Positions 1 to 8,252 of a stretch of 64,000 nt of DNA are shown here, piece by piece; positions within the stretch are counted from its first letter, which is position 1; each line of letters begins with the position of its first letter. The notes below the pieces were generated by a model that saw nothing but the letters and a program-made list of their open reading frames with translations, ran no database searches and was not told the DNA's origin. The stretch lies in the NCBI RefSeq assembly GCF_029309835.1, contig NZ_JARJHL010000011.1, positions 186,001-250,000 on the forward strand, read 5' to 3'. The position numbers and the translations under genes are program-made. The stretch is from Paracoccus sp. DMF-8. Its GTDB lineage: Bacteria; Pseudomonadota; Alphaproteobacteria; Rhodobacterales; Rhodobacteraceae.

Positions 1-645
1 ATAGGCGCGCTGAACCTCGATCATGCGGGTGATTTCCAGAACCGGGTCGACGTTCGATTCCTCCAGAAAGCCCTGACGCACGCGGGGATCCTCCAGCGGT
101 TCGGGGTTGTTGCCGGGGGTGAACAGGGTTCCTTCCTGATGCAGCAGTTCCGAAGGGTCGGGCGCGGCATAGACGCCGATCCGACCTATCGGCTGATCGT
201 CTGCGGATATCGTGCCGTCGACACCGATTCCGACATTTCTGACGCCTGCGGGAATGGCGATCGGGGCCCGGCCGTCGTCCAGCAGCGCATTGCCGGCCAT
301 ATCGACCAGTTCGCCGTCGGCATTGGGCGTAAAGGCGCCGGCGCGGGTCAGGCGCGGCCCTTCGGCAGTCTGGACCATGAAGAAACCTTCGCCCTCAAGC
401 GCGATATCGAACTGGCCGTTGGTCTGGGTCAGGACGCCGGGGCTCAGATCGACCATCCGTCCGCGCGCATTGGCCATGGCCAGCGTTTCCCCGCGACGGT
501 CCAGCGACACCATGTATTCGGTGAAGACCACACCTTCGCGGCGAAAGCCGTTCGTGTTCGCGTTGGCGATATTGTTAGCCACGGTGCGCATTTCGCGCAT
601 CAGGCCCGATTGCCGGGTCAATGCGGCATAGATGGCGTTTTCCAT
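1..645 (-). CDS. flgF: Flagellar basal-body rod protein FlgF (partial, C-terminus off window)
   Basis: Structural protein of the proximal flagellar rod. About 215 residues are visible, beginning MENAIYAALTRQSGLM at the ATG at 645-643 and running off the left edge. The N-terminus carries the rod/hook signature (NNIANANTNGF, about residues 24-34). The middle holds the flagellar basal-body motif GEGFFMVQT followed by RLTRAGAF, and the end IEVQRAY starts the C-terminal rod helix. It is the last visible gene of a minus-strand run flgB-flgC-fliE-fliQ-flgF. FlgG is the nearest alternative because FlgF and FlgG are paralogues; FlgF is preferred because of its position after fliQ and the divergent N-terminal motif. 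Confidence 0.85.
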   Translation of the reverse strand, partial: MENAIYAALTRQSGLMREMRTVANNIANANTNGFRREGVVFTEYMVSLDRRGETLAMANARGRMVDLSPGVLTQTNGQFDIALEGEGFFMVQTAEGPRLTRAGAFTPNADGELVDMAGNALLDDGRAPIAIPAGVRNVGIGVDGTISADDQPIGRIGVYAAPDPSELLHQEGTLFTPGNNPEPLEDPRVRQGFLEESNVDPVLEITRMIEVQRAY

Positions 646-648
646 GGG

Positions 649-915
649 TCAGCCTCCGCTGATCAGGGGGATGATCTGGTCGGTGAAAAGCCCGACAGGA
701 TTCGCCGTCATGAAGCTCATCGTGACCCAGAACACGACCAGCATCAGGCCGACCTTGGGCACGAAGGTCAGTGTCATTTCCTGAACCGAGGTCAGCGCCT
801 GAAACAGGCCGATGACCACGCCCGTCACAAGGGCGGCCAGCAGCAGCGGCGCGGCCATGCGGACTGCGATCCATAAAGCCCGGCGCGTCAGGTCAAAGAT
901 GAGATCTTCGGGCAT
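649..915 (-). CDS. fliQ: Flagellar export apparatus protein FliQ
   Basis: Small inner-membrane subunit of the flagellar type III export gate (with FliP and FliR). 88 residues, the usual family length. Two hydrophobic helices are visible (about residues 16-38 and 50-72), with the family-typical GLFQALTSVQEMTLTFVPK between them. The ATG at 915-913 is chosen because the upstream in-frame extension is out-of-frame fliE sequence. It lies 3 nt before flgF and 7 nt after fliE, so the genes are almost certainly co-transcribed. Confidence 0.95.
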   Translation of the reverse strand: MPEDLIFDLTRRALWIAVRMAAPLLLAALVTGVVIGLFQALTSVQEMTLTFVPKVGLMLVVFWVTMSFMTANPVGLFTDQIIPLISGG

Positions 916-922
916 CTCGGCC

Positions 923-1204
923 TCAGACCGGCATCCGCAGGATTTCCTGATAGGCTTCGACCACCTTGTCGCGGATCGCCGTGGCGGTTTCCAATGCGAC
1001 TTCGGCGCGGGCGATGGCCTGGACCAGATCATGGGTTTCGGCCTGTCCGGTCATTGCTGCGGTCGCGGTCGTGTCGACGCCTTGCATGACGCGCGCGAAT
1101 TCGGTTGCGGCATTGGTCATGCCCTGCGGCAGCGATTCGGCCTCGGGGGCGATCGAGGGCAGCGCGCGACTATAGGCAGAGATGGCAGAGGTTGCTGAAA
1201 TCAT
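923..1204 (-). CDS. fliE: Flagellar hook-basal body complex protein FliE
   Basis: Adapter between the MS ring and the rod. 93 residues, ending in the family-typical VVEAYQEILRMPV. The C-terminal half is the conserved FliE region with the short helix around VEVALETA. It sits 13 nt downstream of flgC and just before fliQ, the usual rod-gene cluster of alphaproteobacteria. Confidence 0.93.
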   Translation of the reverse strand: MISATSAISAYSRALPSIAPEAESLPQGMTNAATEFARVMQGVDTTATAAMTGQAETHDLVQAIARAEVALETATAIRDKVVEAYQEILRMPV

Positions 1205-1217
1205 GGGATGTGCCTTT

Positions 1218-1610
1218 CTAGCGGCGGATCAGATCAAGAAGGGAAGAGTTCATCTGGCGCGATTGCTCAAACACGCGCAGGTTCGCCTCATAACTGCGGC
1301 TCGCCTCTCGCAGATCGGCGATTTCGACGATCAGATCGACGTTCGAACCGGCGTAATAACCATCATCATTGGCCATCGGATGCGCCGGGTCATAGACCTG
1401 CGGCAGTTCCCGCGTATCCAGCCGGGTCGGGCTGGGTTCGACGCCGCCGGTGCGGGTGCCGCCATCGACCGCCTGCTGAAAGGTCACCAGCTTGCGCCGA
1501 TAGCCGGGCGTGTCGATATTGGCGATGTTTTCCGATACATGGCGGAGTCGGACGGCCTGGGCCTTCATGCCCGAAATGGCGATCTGGCTGGCCGAGAGGG
1601 TGTCTGACAC
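1218..1610 (-). CDS. flgC: Flagellar basal-body rod protein FlgC
   Basis: Proximal rod subunit, 130 residues. It has the rod N-terminal motif HVSENIANIDTPGYRRK (about residues 24-40), a short middle domain, and the C-terminal helix with DLIVEIADLREASRSYEAN and RVFEQSRQMNSSLLDLIR, which is typical of FlgC. It lies 12 nt downstream of flgB in the same direction. Confidence 0.95.
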   Translation of the reverse strand: MSDTLSASQIAISGMKAQAVRLRHVSENIANIDTPGYRRKLVTFQQAVDGGTRTGGVEPSPTRLDTRELPQVYDPAHPMANDDGYYAGSNVDLIVEIADLREASRSYEANLRVFEQSRQMNSSLLDLIRR

Positions 1611-1622
1611 GGGCTGATTCCT

Positions 1623-2012
1623 TTACGCGCGGCGGCCGATGCTGGTGCGGATCAGGCCAAGCGAGGTTTTCGTGACTGTCAGCGCCAGATCGAATTCGCG
1701 TTTGGCATCGGCCAGGCGGAACATCTCATCCTCGATCGAGACGGTGTTGCCGTTCGGCGCGGGTTCGCCATCCGCATCAATCAGGCGCGACGCACCCATG
1801 CCCCAGCCCGAACCCGGGATATGGCGATCATGGGTGGCGCGCAGGCCCGTCGGCGCCGTTTCGTCATAAGAGCGGGCAAAACCGGCCAGATCCTTTGCGC
1901 GATAATCCGGGGTATCCGCATTCGCGACATTGGTGGCGATCAGCCGCTGGCGTTTTGCGCCATGGGCGATCAGGGCATCCGCCATCCGAAGCGTATCGAT
2001 TCGTTCAAACAC
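1623..2012 (-). CDS. flgB: Flagellar basal-body rod protein FlgB
   Basis: Proximal rod subunit, 129 residues, of normal length. It shows the rod motif LIATNVANADTPDYRAKD (about residues 24-41) and the C-terminal helix with FDLALTVTKTSLGLIRTSIG. A Shine-Dalgarno-like GGGAGA precedes the ATG at 2012. It is the first gene of the minus-strand rod cluster and is divergent from fliI, sharing a 95-bp promoter region. Confidence 0.94.
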   Translation of the reverse strand: MFERIDTLRMADALIAHGAKRQRLIATNVANADTPDYRAKDLAGFARSYDETAPTGLRATHDRHIPGSGWGMGASRLIDADGEPAPNGNTVSIEDEMFRLADAKREFDLALTVTKTSLGLIRTSIGRRA

Positions 2013-2107
2013 AGAAATCTCCCATCCGTCGATAACCCGGTCTTAACCCCGATAGGTTTAGAAACCGTTTCGAAGGGCGCGGATTTCAGAACGGAAGGGC
2101 ACGGGAA
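2013..2107. promoter_or_regulatory. Divergent flgB/fliI promoter region with palindrome
   Basis: This 95-bp gap drives both flagellar units. It contains a TTAACC at 2043-2048 and a perfect 5-bp-arm palindrome GGTTTAGAAACC at 2055-2066. CtrA, the usual regulator of alphaproteobacterial flagellar genes, binds TTAA-N7-TTAA. The elements here resemble half sites but not a full site (the spacing is wrong), so the regulator is not assigned. Confidence 0.4.
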
Positions 2108-3443
2108 TTGGAACGAATTCTCTCGATCACCTCGCGGATCAGGCAGATGCGGCCCGTCCGCTATTATGGCGCGGTGCATGCGATTCAGGCGGGGGTGGTG
2201 CTGGTCGCAGGGCTGAACGACCATGCCGCATTGGGGGATCGCGTGCGATTCGACATGCCCGGCGGCGCGGAACTGGCAGGCGAAATCATCGCGCTGGAGG
2301 GGCGAATCGCATCGGTCCTGACCGAGGGCCCGGCAGAGGGGCTGCATATCGGCGCGCGTGCCGAACTGCTGTTTTCCCCCGCCATCGCGCCATCGGAAAG
2401 CTGGGTCGGACGAATCATCGACCCCTTTGGCCGGCCGCTGGATGGTCGGCCGCTTGGCGCTGGCCCGGCGGAACGACCCTATCGCGCGGCCCTGCCGCCC
2501 GCCGCAACGCGCAAGCGGTTGGGGACAAGGCTGGCGACGGGGCTGGCGATCTTTGACACCTTGCTGCCCTTGGTGCGGGGGCAGCGGGTGGGCCTGTTCG
2601 CGGGTTCCGGTGTCGGGAAATCGACGCTTTTGTCCAATCTTGCCAAGGGGGTTGCGGCGGATGTCGTGGTGATCGCCATGATCGGCGAGCGGGGGCGGGA
2701 ATTGCGTGAATTCGTCGAATCGGTTCTGGGCCCCGAAGGGATGGCGCGGGCGGTTGTCGTCGCGGCAACCTCGGATCAGTCGCCGCTGATGCGCCGGCGC
2801 TGTGCCTGGGCCGGGATGAGCGTGGCCGAACATTTCCGGGATCAGGGCAAGCATGTGCTTTTTCTGGCCGATTCCATCACCCGCTTTGCCGAGGCGCATC
2901 GCGAAATCGCCCTGGCGGGCGGTGAAAGCCCCCAGCTATCGCGGCTTTCCGCCCTCGACCTCGAACCTGATCATGGCTCTGGCGGAACGTTCCGGGCCGG
3001 GGCCCGAGGGGGCGGGGGATATCACCGGGATCTTTTCGGTGCTGGTCGCCGGTTCGGATATGGAGGAGCCGGTGGCCGATATCCTGCGCGGCGTGCTGGA
3101 TGGCCATGTCGTGCTGGATCGCGCGATTGCGGAACGGGGGCGTTTCCCGGCGATCGACGTGCTGCGCTCGGTGTCGCGGTCCTTGCCGCATGCTGCGACA
3201 TCCGACGAAAACCGCATGATTGCAAAGGCCCGCGCCATGCTGGGCTCCTATTCGGAATCCGAACTGATGATTCGCGCCGGCCTGTATTCCCCCGGCTCTG
3301 ACCCGATTCTGGACGAGGCGGTTCGCCTTTATCCGGGGCTGGACCATTTCGTGACGCTGGCCAGCCCCTCTGTCGCGCAGAGCTTTGCGATGCTGGGCGA
3401 AAGCCTGTCGCCCGGCGCGGCGCGCGGCGGTGCGCGGGGTTAG
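2108..3443 (+). pseudogene. fliI: Flagellum-specific ATPase FliI, broken by a 1-base frameshift
   Basis: ATPase that powers flagellar protein export. The first frame (TTG start at 2108, AAGG about 9 nt upstream; an in-frame ATG lies at 2147) encodes the N-terminal barrel, Walker A GSGVGKST (about residues 166-173), the GERGRE motif and the Walker B strand VLFLADS. After codon 271 the homology moves to another frame, starting SYRGFPPS and continuing through the catalytic C-terminus to 3443. The junction is at GGTGAAAGCC (2921-2930): removing one A restores GE-AP-SYRG. The C-terminal part is perfectly preserved, so a sequencing insertion or a very recent mutation is likely. If real, the cell would lack FliI. 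Confidence 0.85.
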
Positions 3444-3447
3444 GAAT

Positions 3448-4284
3448 TCATTGGCACAGCCGCCAGCCGCCGTTGCGCGGCTTCACGTCGAAATGCAGGT
3501 GATCGTCATGGGCGGCATTGGCGCCGGGGCCCAGAACCGTGGTGAAATACAGGCAGGCGGCGCTGCGGATCGCCGCCTGAAAGGCTTCGGCCAGATCGCC
3601 GCTATCCTGTCGCGGCGTGATGTCGAACCGCGAACCGTCGGAAAATCCGAAAGCCATGATATCAAAGGCATTTCCGGTCGCATGTTCGGACAGATCGCCG
3701 CCGCCCCCGTTCCCGATCACATCGCGGCATTGATAGGTAGAGCCGGGTTCGATGGTGGTCAGACGTGCCGCGCCGGGCAGAAAATGCGTGGCGGGCAGCA
3801 AATGGTCGCGGGACCAGAACGCGAGTTGCCGGGCGGTCTCGCAGCGCATCACCGGCGCACCCGAAAGGGTCAGGCCGGGCAGGATCTCCGATATCCGGAG
3901 GGGGCGTTCCATGCCGCAGCCGGGCTGGTCGGTTTCGCGGATGGCGGGCAGTTCCTCATATCTGCTGCCAAGGGAATAGAGCGTCAAAAGGCAGGCGGAA
4001 TAGGCAAACTCATCCTCGGGCGGGATGGTCGCGGGGGGCGTCTGGTCCGCGTCATTCCCGGACGGCGCCGGATCGCCCTGTTCGGCTGCGGCGGGTTCAT
4101 CGGTCGCGGGGGCGTCTTCGGTTGTCGCTGGCCCCGATTGCGGGGGCCTTGCGGGATCTGTGGCGGGGTCGGGCGTCTGTGCGGTATCGGGCTTGGGTGC
4201 CGGGCGATCGGCTGCGGTTTCCTGTGCCATTGCGGGCAGGCCAAGCGCCAAAAGCGCAAGGGCGATCCGGGCGCCGCGCCACAT
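3448..4284 (-). CDS. Extensin-like C-terminal domain protein (cell-wall hydrolase-like)
   Basis: 278 residues: a signal peptide (about 1-20, ending AMA), a Pro/Ala/Asp-rich linker (about 21-95), then an Extensin_C domain. The domain has the conserved SEHATGNAFDI and HDDHLHFD motifs, which resemble the metal-binding motifs of LAS (D-Ala-D-Ala carboxypeptidase-like) peptidases. Four or more cysteines (ACLL, PGCG, MRCE, YQCRD) suggest a disulfide-bonded periplasmic enzyme. It probably acts on peptidoglycan, consistent with the upstream L,D-transpeptidase in the same direction. The enzymatic activity is inferred, not shown. Confidence 0.8.
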   Translation of the reverse strand: MWRGARIALALLALGLPAMAQETAADRPAPKPDTAQTPDPATDPARPPQSGPATTEDAPATDEPAAAEQGDPAPSGNDADQTPPATIPPEDEFAYSACLLTLYSLGSRYEELPAIRETDQPGCGMERPLRISEILPGLTLSGAPVMRCETARQLAFWSRDHLLPATHFLPGAARLTTIEPGSTYQCRDVIGNGGGGDLSEHATGNAFDIMAFGFSDGSRFDITPRQDSGDLAEAFQAAIRSAACLYFTTVLGPGANAAHDDHLHFDVKPRNGGWRLCQ

Positions 4285-4285
4285 C

Positions 4286-4810
4286 CTAGTGACCTGTCCG
4301 CGCGGCGTTCGCCGGGGTCACGACCGTATCCGCAGGCGGTGCGGCACGACGGCGCGGCGGGGCTGTCGGCGACAGGGTGGGTTGCGGGCTTTCGCTTGCC
4401 ACGGGTGCGGCGGGCAGGGTGGTCGTGGTGATCGTGCCTGCGGCATGTGCCGGGGAAACTGCAGTGGGATCGGTCGGGACGCCTTCGGGACCGACAGCCT
4501 GCGCGATGGCCGATGACAGGGGATCCGCCCCATCCACCGGCGCCACCGGCAATGTGGATGAGGGGGATTGGCCGGCCACCGTTTCGGCGACCGCCGCCGC
4601 CGCAGGTGTCTGGTCGGGCAGGGCCGTCACGGCGGCGGGTGCGGTTTCGTTCGGTGCGTCAGGTGTTTTTGGCGTGTCGGGCGTCGCGGGTTGTGGCGCG
4701 GACATGTCGACGATCCGGGGGCGGGCCATGGGCCGCGTGGCGCTGACCGAAACGACGGTCGTGGCCACCGCTGCCGAGGTCGTCGCGGCGGGTGTCGTCA
4801 CCCCAGTCAC
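4286..4810 (-). CDS. Pro/Thr/Ala-rich low-complexity protein
   Basis: 174 residues, almost entirely Pro, Ala, Thr, Val and Ser, with no recognisable fold, cysteines or signal peptide. The GTG start (4810-4808) overlaps the TGA of the upstream L,D-transpeptidase by 3 nt, and the gene ends 1 nt before the extensin-like gene, so all three look translationally coupled. The composition resembles a wall-spanning linker. It may be a detached linker of either neighbour, but no function can be named. GC-rich low-complexity frames can be spurious; the tight spacing on both sides is the main support. Confidence 0.55.
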   Translation of the reverse strand: MTGVTTPAATTSAAVATTVVSVSATRPMARPRIVDMSAPQPATPDTPKTPDAPNETAPAAVTALPDQTPAAAAVAETVAGQSPSSTLPVAPVDGADPLSSAIAQAVGPEGVPTDPTAVSPAHAAGTITTTTLPAAPVASESPQPTLSPTAPPRRRAAPPADTVVTPANAARTGH

Positions 4811-5895
4811 ATCTGCGATGGCTGACCCGGGGCCAGGAATTCGACGACGGTCTTGCCGGACTGCACCATGCCCGCCAGTTCCCGCGCGTCCCAGTTGGTC
4901 AGGCGCACACAGCCATTCGACTGGCTGACGAACAGCTTTGACGGGGTCGCGGTGCCGTGGATGCCATAGGTCGGCTGCGACAGGTCGATCCAGACATTGC
5001 CGACGGGGCCGTTCGGTCCGGGCGGAATCGTCAGGACGCGGTCATTGTTGCCCTGCTTGAAATTCCGGTTGGGGTTGTAGGTATAGACCGGGTCCAGTGC
5101 GACCGCATCGACCGTATGGGTGCCATGCGGCGACGGCGTCTGATCAGAGCCGACGGTCGCCGGATAATCGGCAACCATCCGGCCGCGGTCATCATGGGCC
5201 GCAACCCGGCGGGTCGCCTTGTCGATGATGATGCGCGCAACCTTGCCGCGAATCGGCTTGGCCGGGACGGTTGCCTGAATCGTGGCGCCGGGAACAAAGG
5301 CGATGCCGGGGTTCAGCCTGACCAGAAACTTTTCGTCCATGTGAAAGCGTTCGGCCAGCTTTTCCTCGATCGAGGTATAGCCCTGAGAGGTCATCTTGGC
5401 CTTTTCGCCGTAGTCCGAGGGGATGTTGTCGACCAGCCCATAGCTGTCTTCGTCGGTGATCGTATAGGTCATGGTCAGCGGTTCGGCGGCAAAGGGCTGC
5501 AGCAACTGCCAGACCACCGGGCTCATCCGCCCGTCCGCCGGGCAGACCGGCACGGGCGCTGAAAGGCCTTGATGGCGCTCGCTCATCCCGCCGCGCCAGC
5601 CATCGACCACGCCGGGCGAAATGCCCGACCGGTCCAGCAGGATCTGCACCCTGGCGGTGATCGCCGACTGCCCCGAAGGCAGGTCGCCGCACTGATAATC
5701 CGCAGCCTCGATATCGGCGTGTGGTGAAGCGCAGCGCCGTGGCCGTCTGCGCAGGAGCTGGAGCCTGTCGCCAGCGGCGGACACGCCAGCGTTTCGGCAG
5801 AAAATGCGGCCTGCCACACCCAGAAAACACTGCGCACTGGGTGATGCCGGAAACGGCTGCGGGTCAGATGCGGCAGCAATCCTGCGCACGGGCAA
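4807..5895 (-). pseudogene. L,D-transpeptidase (YkuD) with N-terminal peptidoglycan-binding region, frame-disrupted
   Basis: Periplasmic enzyme forming 3-3 peptidoglycan cross-links. The YkuD catalytic domain is intact (about the last 150 residues), with IHGTATP and the SNGCVR motif that carries the catalytic Cys. Before it are a LysM-like segment and a PG-binding-like segment. The N-terminal third is inconsistent between frames: around 5535-5590 the expected AIKAFQR...GLPADG appears in two frames with compensating indels (bases missing near GAGCGCC, extra C and G nearby), and around 5700-5800 the signal-peptide region shifts frame again. The true start cannot be fixed. Errors in GC runs are the simplest cause. 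Confidence 0.7.
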
Positions 5896-6075
5896 GGATC
5901 GGGGCTTTGGTCTACGGACGGCTCCGGGGCTGCTCGGAACGTTTTTTTCGCTTCGGCGGGCGCTTGTCCGCCGCGTTGCAAGCGCGGTGGGATCACGATT
6001 GATTCAAGACAGCGTTCTGGGGGAGACGGTGGCGACAAAGCCGCGCCACACCCGGTCAGGGTGATGGCCGCGGCA

Positions 6076-6847
6076 TCAGATCGTCGAGTTCAGCGTATAG
6101 CCTTCGCGGAAATACTGGCGTGAAACCGTGACCGCGACGGCATCGGCCCAATAGGTCCGTTCGATCATCAGCACCGGCGCACCCGCAGAGCGCATGCACC
6201 GACCCACGAAATCAGGCAGTTGCGCCGTATTCGTCGCGGACACTTTCATGGTTCCGTGGTTCCAGGAGACATTGGCCGACAGCCATTCATGCGGCGAAAC
6301 CCGGTCCAGATCGGCAAGGGCGAAGCCCGGTGCGGCCTCGGATTGACCCAACGCAATTCGCAGCAATAGGCTGGTCATCGAGCCAGATGGATGGCATGGC
6401 TTCACTCGCGGGCATGCCGCAGCCAAGGATCAACTGCCGGGCGACCTTGTCGCAGGAATTGTCAGATCGCGCCCGACAAGCCGAGTAGCCATACAGGGCG
6501 CCGCGCGCCTCGATTTCGTCGCGGATAAAGATCTTGGGCAGCGTCGATTGCTGCGGCGGGTGCTGTGCGACCCTTGTGCCGACCTTGCGCCGCCGTTCCA
6601 GCAGGCCGCTTTCGGCCAGCGAGGTCAATGCCCGGTTGATCGTCGCCCGCGCGCAGCCGAATTCGGCAGCCAGCGTTGTTTCGGTGGGGATCAGCGTGCC
6701 CGGCCATTGGCCATTTCGGATCCGCGAAAGAACCTCGGATTGTACTGCCTGCCACGTCATCATGCGGCGAGTTCCCTTTACCTGCTCGGGCGATATCGGA
6801 GTCGGCGTGGAACGATCAGTTAAGACATTGATGCTATTCATGTTCAT
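6076..6847 (-). pseudogene. GntR-family (HutC subfamily) transcriptional regulator, frameshifted
   Basis: DNA-binding repressor. The N-terminal winged helix is clear (WQAVQSEVLSRIRNGQWPG, then TTLAAEFGCARATINRAL, then GLLERRRKVGTRVA). The C-terminal UTRA ligand domain (DLDRVSPHEWLSANVSW to REGYTLNSTI) is read in another frame, the shift lying between about 6340 and 6420. It is divergent from an MFS pump gene across a short AT-rich region with several inverted repeats, the usual local regulator/target arrangement. HutC proteins often sense urocanate, but no hut gene is present, so the ligand is unknown. Confidence 0.75.
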
Positions 6848-6918
6848 TATAGGGTAAACGGGGCGGTTTGACTATGCATCATTAACATAAACATATACAA
6901 GGTTATGTTATAATGAAC
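6842..6918. promoter_or_regulatory. Inverted-repeat operator region between gntR and the MFS gene
   Basis: An AT-rich island in GC-rich DNA. A 10-bp perfect inverted repeat GTTCATTATA (6842-6851) / TATAATGAAC (6909-6918) has its left copy overlapping the gntR start codon. Inside it lies a second inverted repeat TAACATAA (6883-6890) / TTATGTTA (6903-6910) with a 12-nt spacer. This is where an autoregulating GntR protein should bind; the assignment to this regulator is an inference from position. Confidence 0.55.
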
Positions 6919-7052
6919 CGACGGGTTTACATCAATAGCTTTGCTGAATACCTGATTTCCGGCATACGCAATCACCTTGTCGAGGATTGACATTCCGGCA
7001 ATGCGGGCAGAAGCCTTCCGGATTGCGAGAATTTTCAGCGAATAGGTCGAAA

Positions 7053-8252
7053 ATGACGGATTCAAGCGCAACGCGCATGGCCGCGCCGACGGCGACGGCC
7101 TGGACCGTTCTGGTTGCTCTCAGCCTGTGCCACATGGTCAATGATGTGATGCAGTCGATGTTGTCGGCGATTTATCCGCTGCTGCGACAGGAATTCGACC
7201 TCAGCTATCGCCAGATCGGGCATATCACCTTTGCCTTCCAGTTCACCGCCTCGATGCTGCAGCCGCTGGTGGGGATCGTGACCGACAAGCATCCGATGCC
7301 CCGGTCGCTGGCGCTTGGCATGGGTTCGACCTTCATCGGGGTGATGATGCTGGCGCTTGCGGAAAGCTACGGGTTTTTGCTGGTCGGCGCGATGCTGATC
7401 GGCATCGGATCGGCGGTGTTTCACCCGGAAAGCTCGCGTGTGGCGCGCACCGCATCGGGGGGGCGGTTCGGGACGGCGCAGTCGCTGTTCCAGCTGGGCG
7501 GCAATTTCGGTCAGGCGCTTGGCCCGCTGCTGGCGGCCTTTCTGGTCGTGCCCTTCGGGCGCCCCTCGATCGTCTTTGTCGCTGTGGCCGCCGCGATCGG
7601 GACGATGGTGCTGTATCGCATCGGATCTCGGGCCGAGGGGCGGCGACGCGCCACCGCCGTCACCGGCCAACGCCCGCCCCTGCCGCTGCCGAAACCCGTT
7701 GTCGTGCGCGCGATCATCGTGCTGGCGATCCTGACCTTTACCAAGAACATCTATACCGCCAGCCTGTCGAGCTATTACACCTTTTTCCTGATCGAGAAAT
7801 TCGGCGTGTCCGAACAGACCTCGCAGCTCATGCTGTTCCTGTTTCTGGGCGGGATGGCGGCGGGTGTCATGCTGGGCGGGCTGGTCGGCGACCGGGTCGG
7901 GCCGCTCAAGGTGATCTGGTTCTCGATCCTCGGCGTGCTGCCCTTTACGCTGGCGCTGCCCCATGTCGGGTTCGAGGCGACGGCGATTCTCAGCGTCGTC
8001 ATCGGGCTGATCCTTGCCTCGGCCTTTCCGGCCATTGTGGTCTTTGCGCAGGAACTGGTGCCCGGCCGGACCGGCATGATCGCGGGCATCTTTTTCGGCT
8101 TTGCCCTTGGCATGGGCGGGGTTGCCGCCGCCGTTCTGGGCGAGGTCGCGGACGCACGCGGCATCGAATATGTCTATTGGATCTGTTCGTTCCTGCCGTT
8201 GCTTGGCGTGCTGACGATCCTGCTGCCCAGGTCGATGCACAGGCTGCGCTGA
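7053..8252 (+). CDS. MFS transporter, fosmidomycin-resistance (Fsr) type
   Basis: 399 residues, 12 predicted membrane helices, of the major facilitator superfamily. The N-terminal SLCHMVNDVMQSMLSAIYPL and the following LLRQEFDLSYRQIG are characteristic of the Fsr family of proton-driven drug exporters, as is FHPESSRVAR after helix 4. The ATG at 7053 is preferred; an in-frame ATG at 6987 would add 22 polar residues. The stop codon overlaps the start of the next gene (TGATG at 8250-8254), so a polysaccharide-type enzyme is co-transcribed with the pump. The substrate is not known; Fsr homologues also export other small molecules. Confidence 0.85.
   Translation: MTDSSATRMAAPTATAWTVLVALSLCHMVNDVMQSMLSAIYPLLRQEFDLSYRQIGHITFAFQFTASMLQPLVGIVTDKHPMPRSLALGMGSTFIGVMMLALAESYGFLLVGAMLIGIGSAVFHPESSRVARTASGGRFGTAQSLFQLGGNFGQALGPLLAAFLVVPFGRPSIVFVAVAAAIGTMVLYRIGSRAEGRRRATAVTGQRPPLPLPKPVVVRAIIVLAILTFTKNIYTASLSSYYTFFLIEKFGVSEQTSQLMLFLFLGGMAAGVMLGGLVGDRVGPLKVIWFSILGVLPFTLALPHVGFEATAILSVVIGLILASAFPAIVVFAQELVPGRTGMIAGIFFGFALGMGGVAAAVLGEVADARGIEYVYWICSFLPLLGVLTILLPRSMHRLR

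Noticed and set aside
2013-2107. A full CtrA binding site
   Set aside because: TTAA halves are present, but the spacing is 10 rather than 7, so the consensus is not met.
1970-2899. A 309-codon minus-strand frame opposite fliI
   Set aside because: Shadow of the real fliI frame; no homologous character or ribosome site.
4286-4810. Treating the Pro/Thr/Ala-rich frame as spurious
   Set aside because: Kept with low confidence because it is tightly spaced and overlaps its neighbours' stop/start codons.
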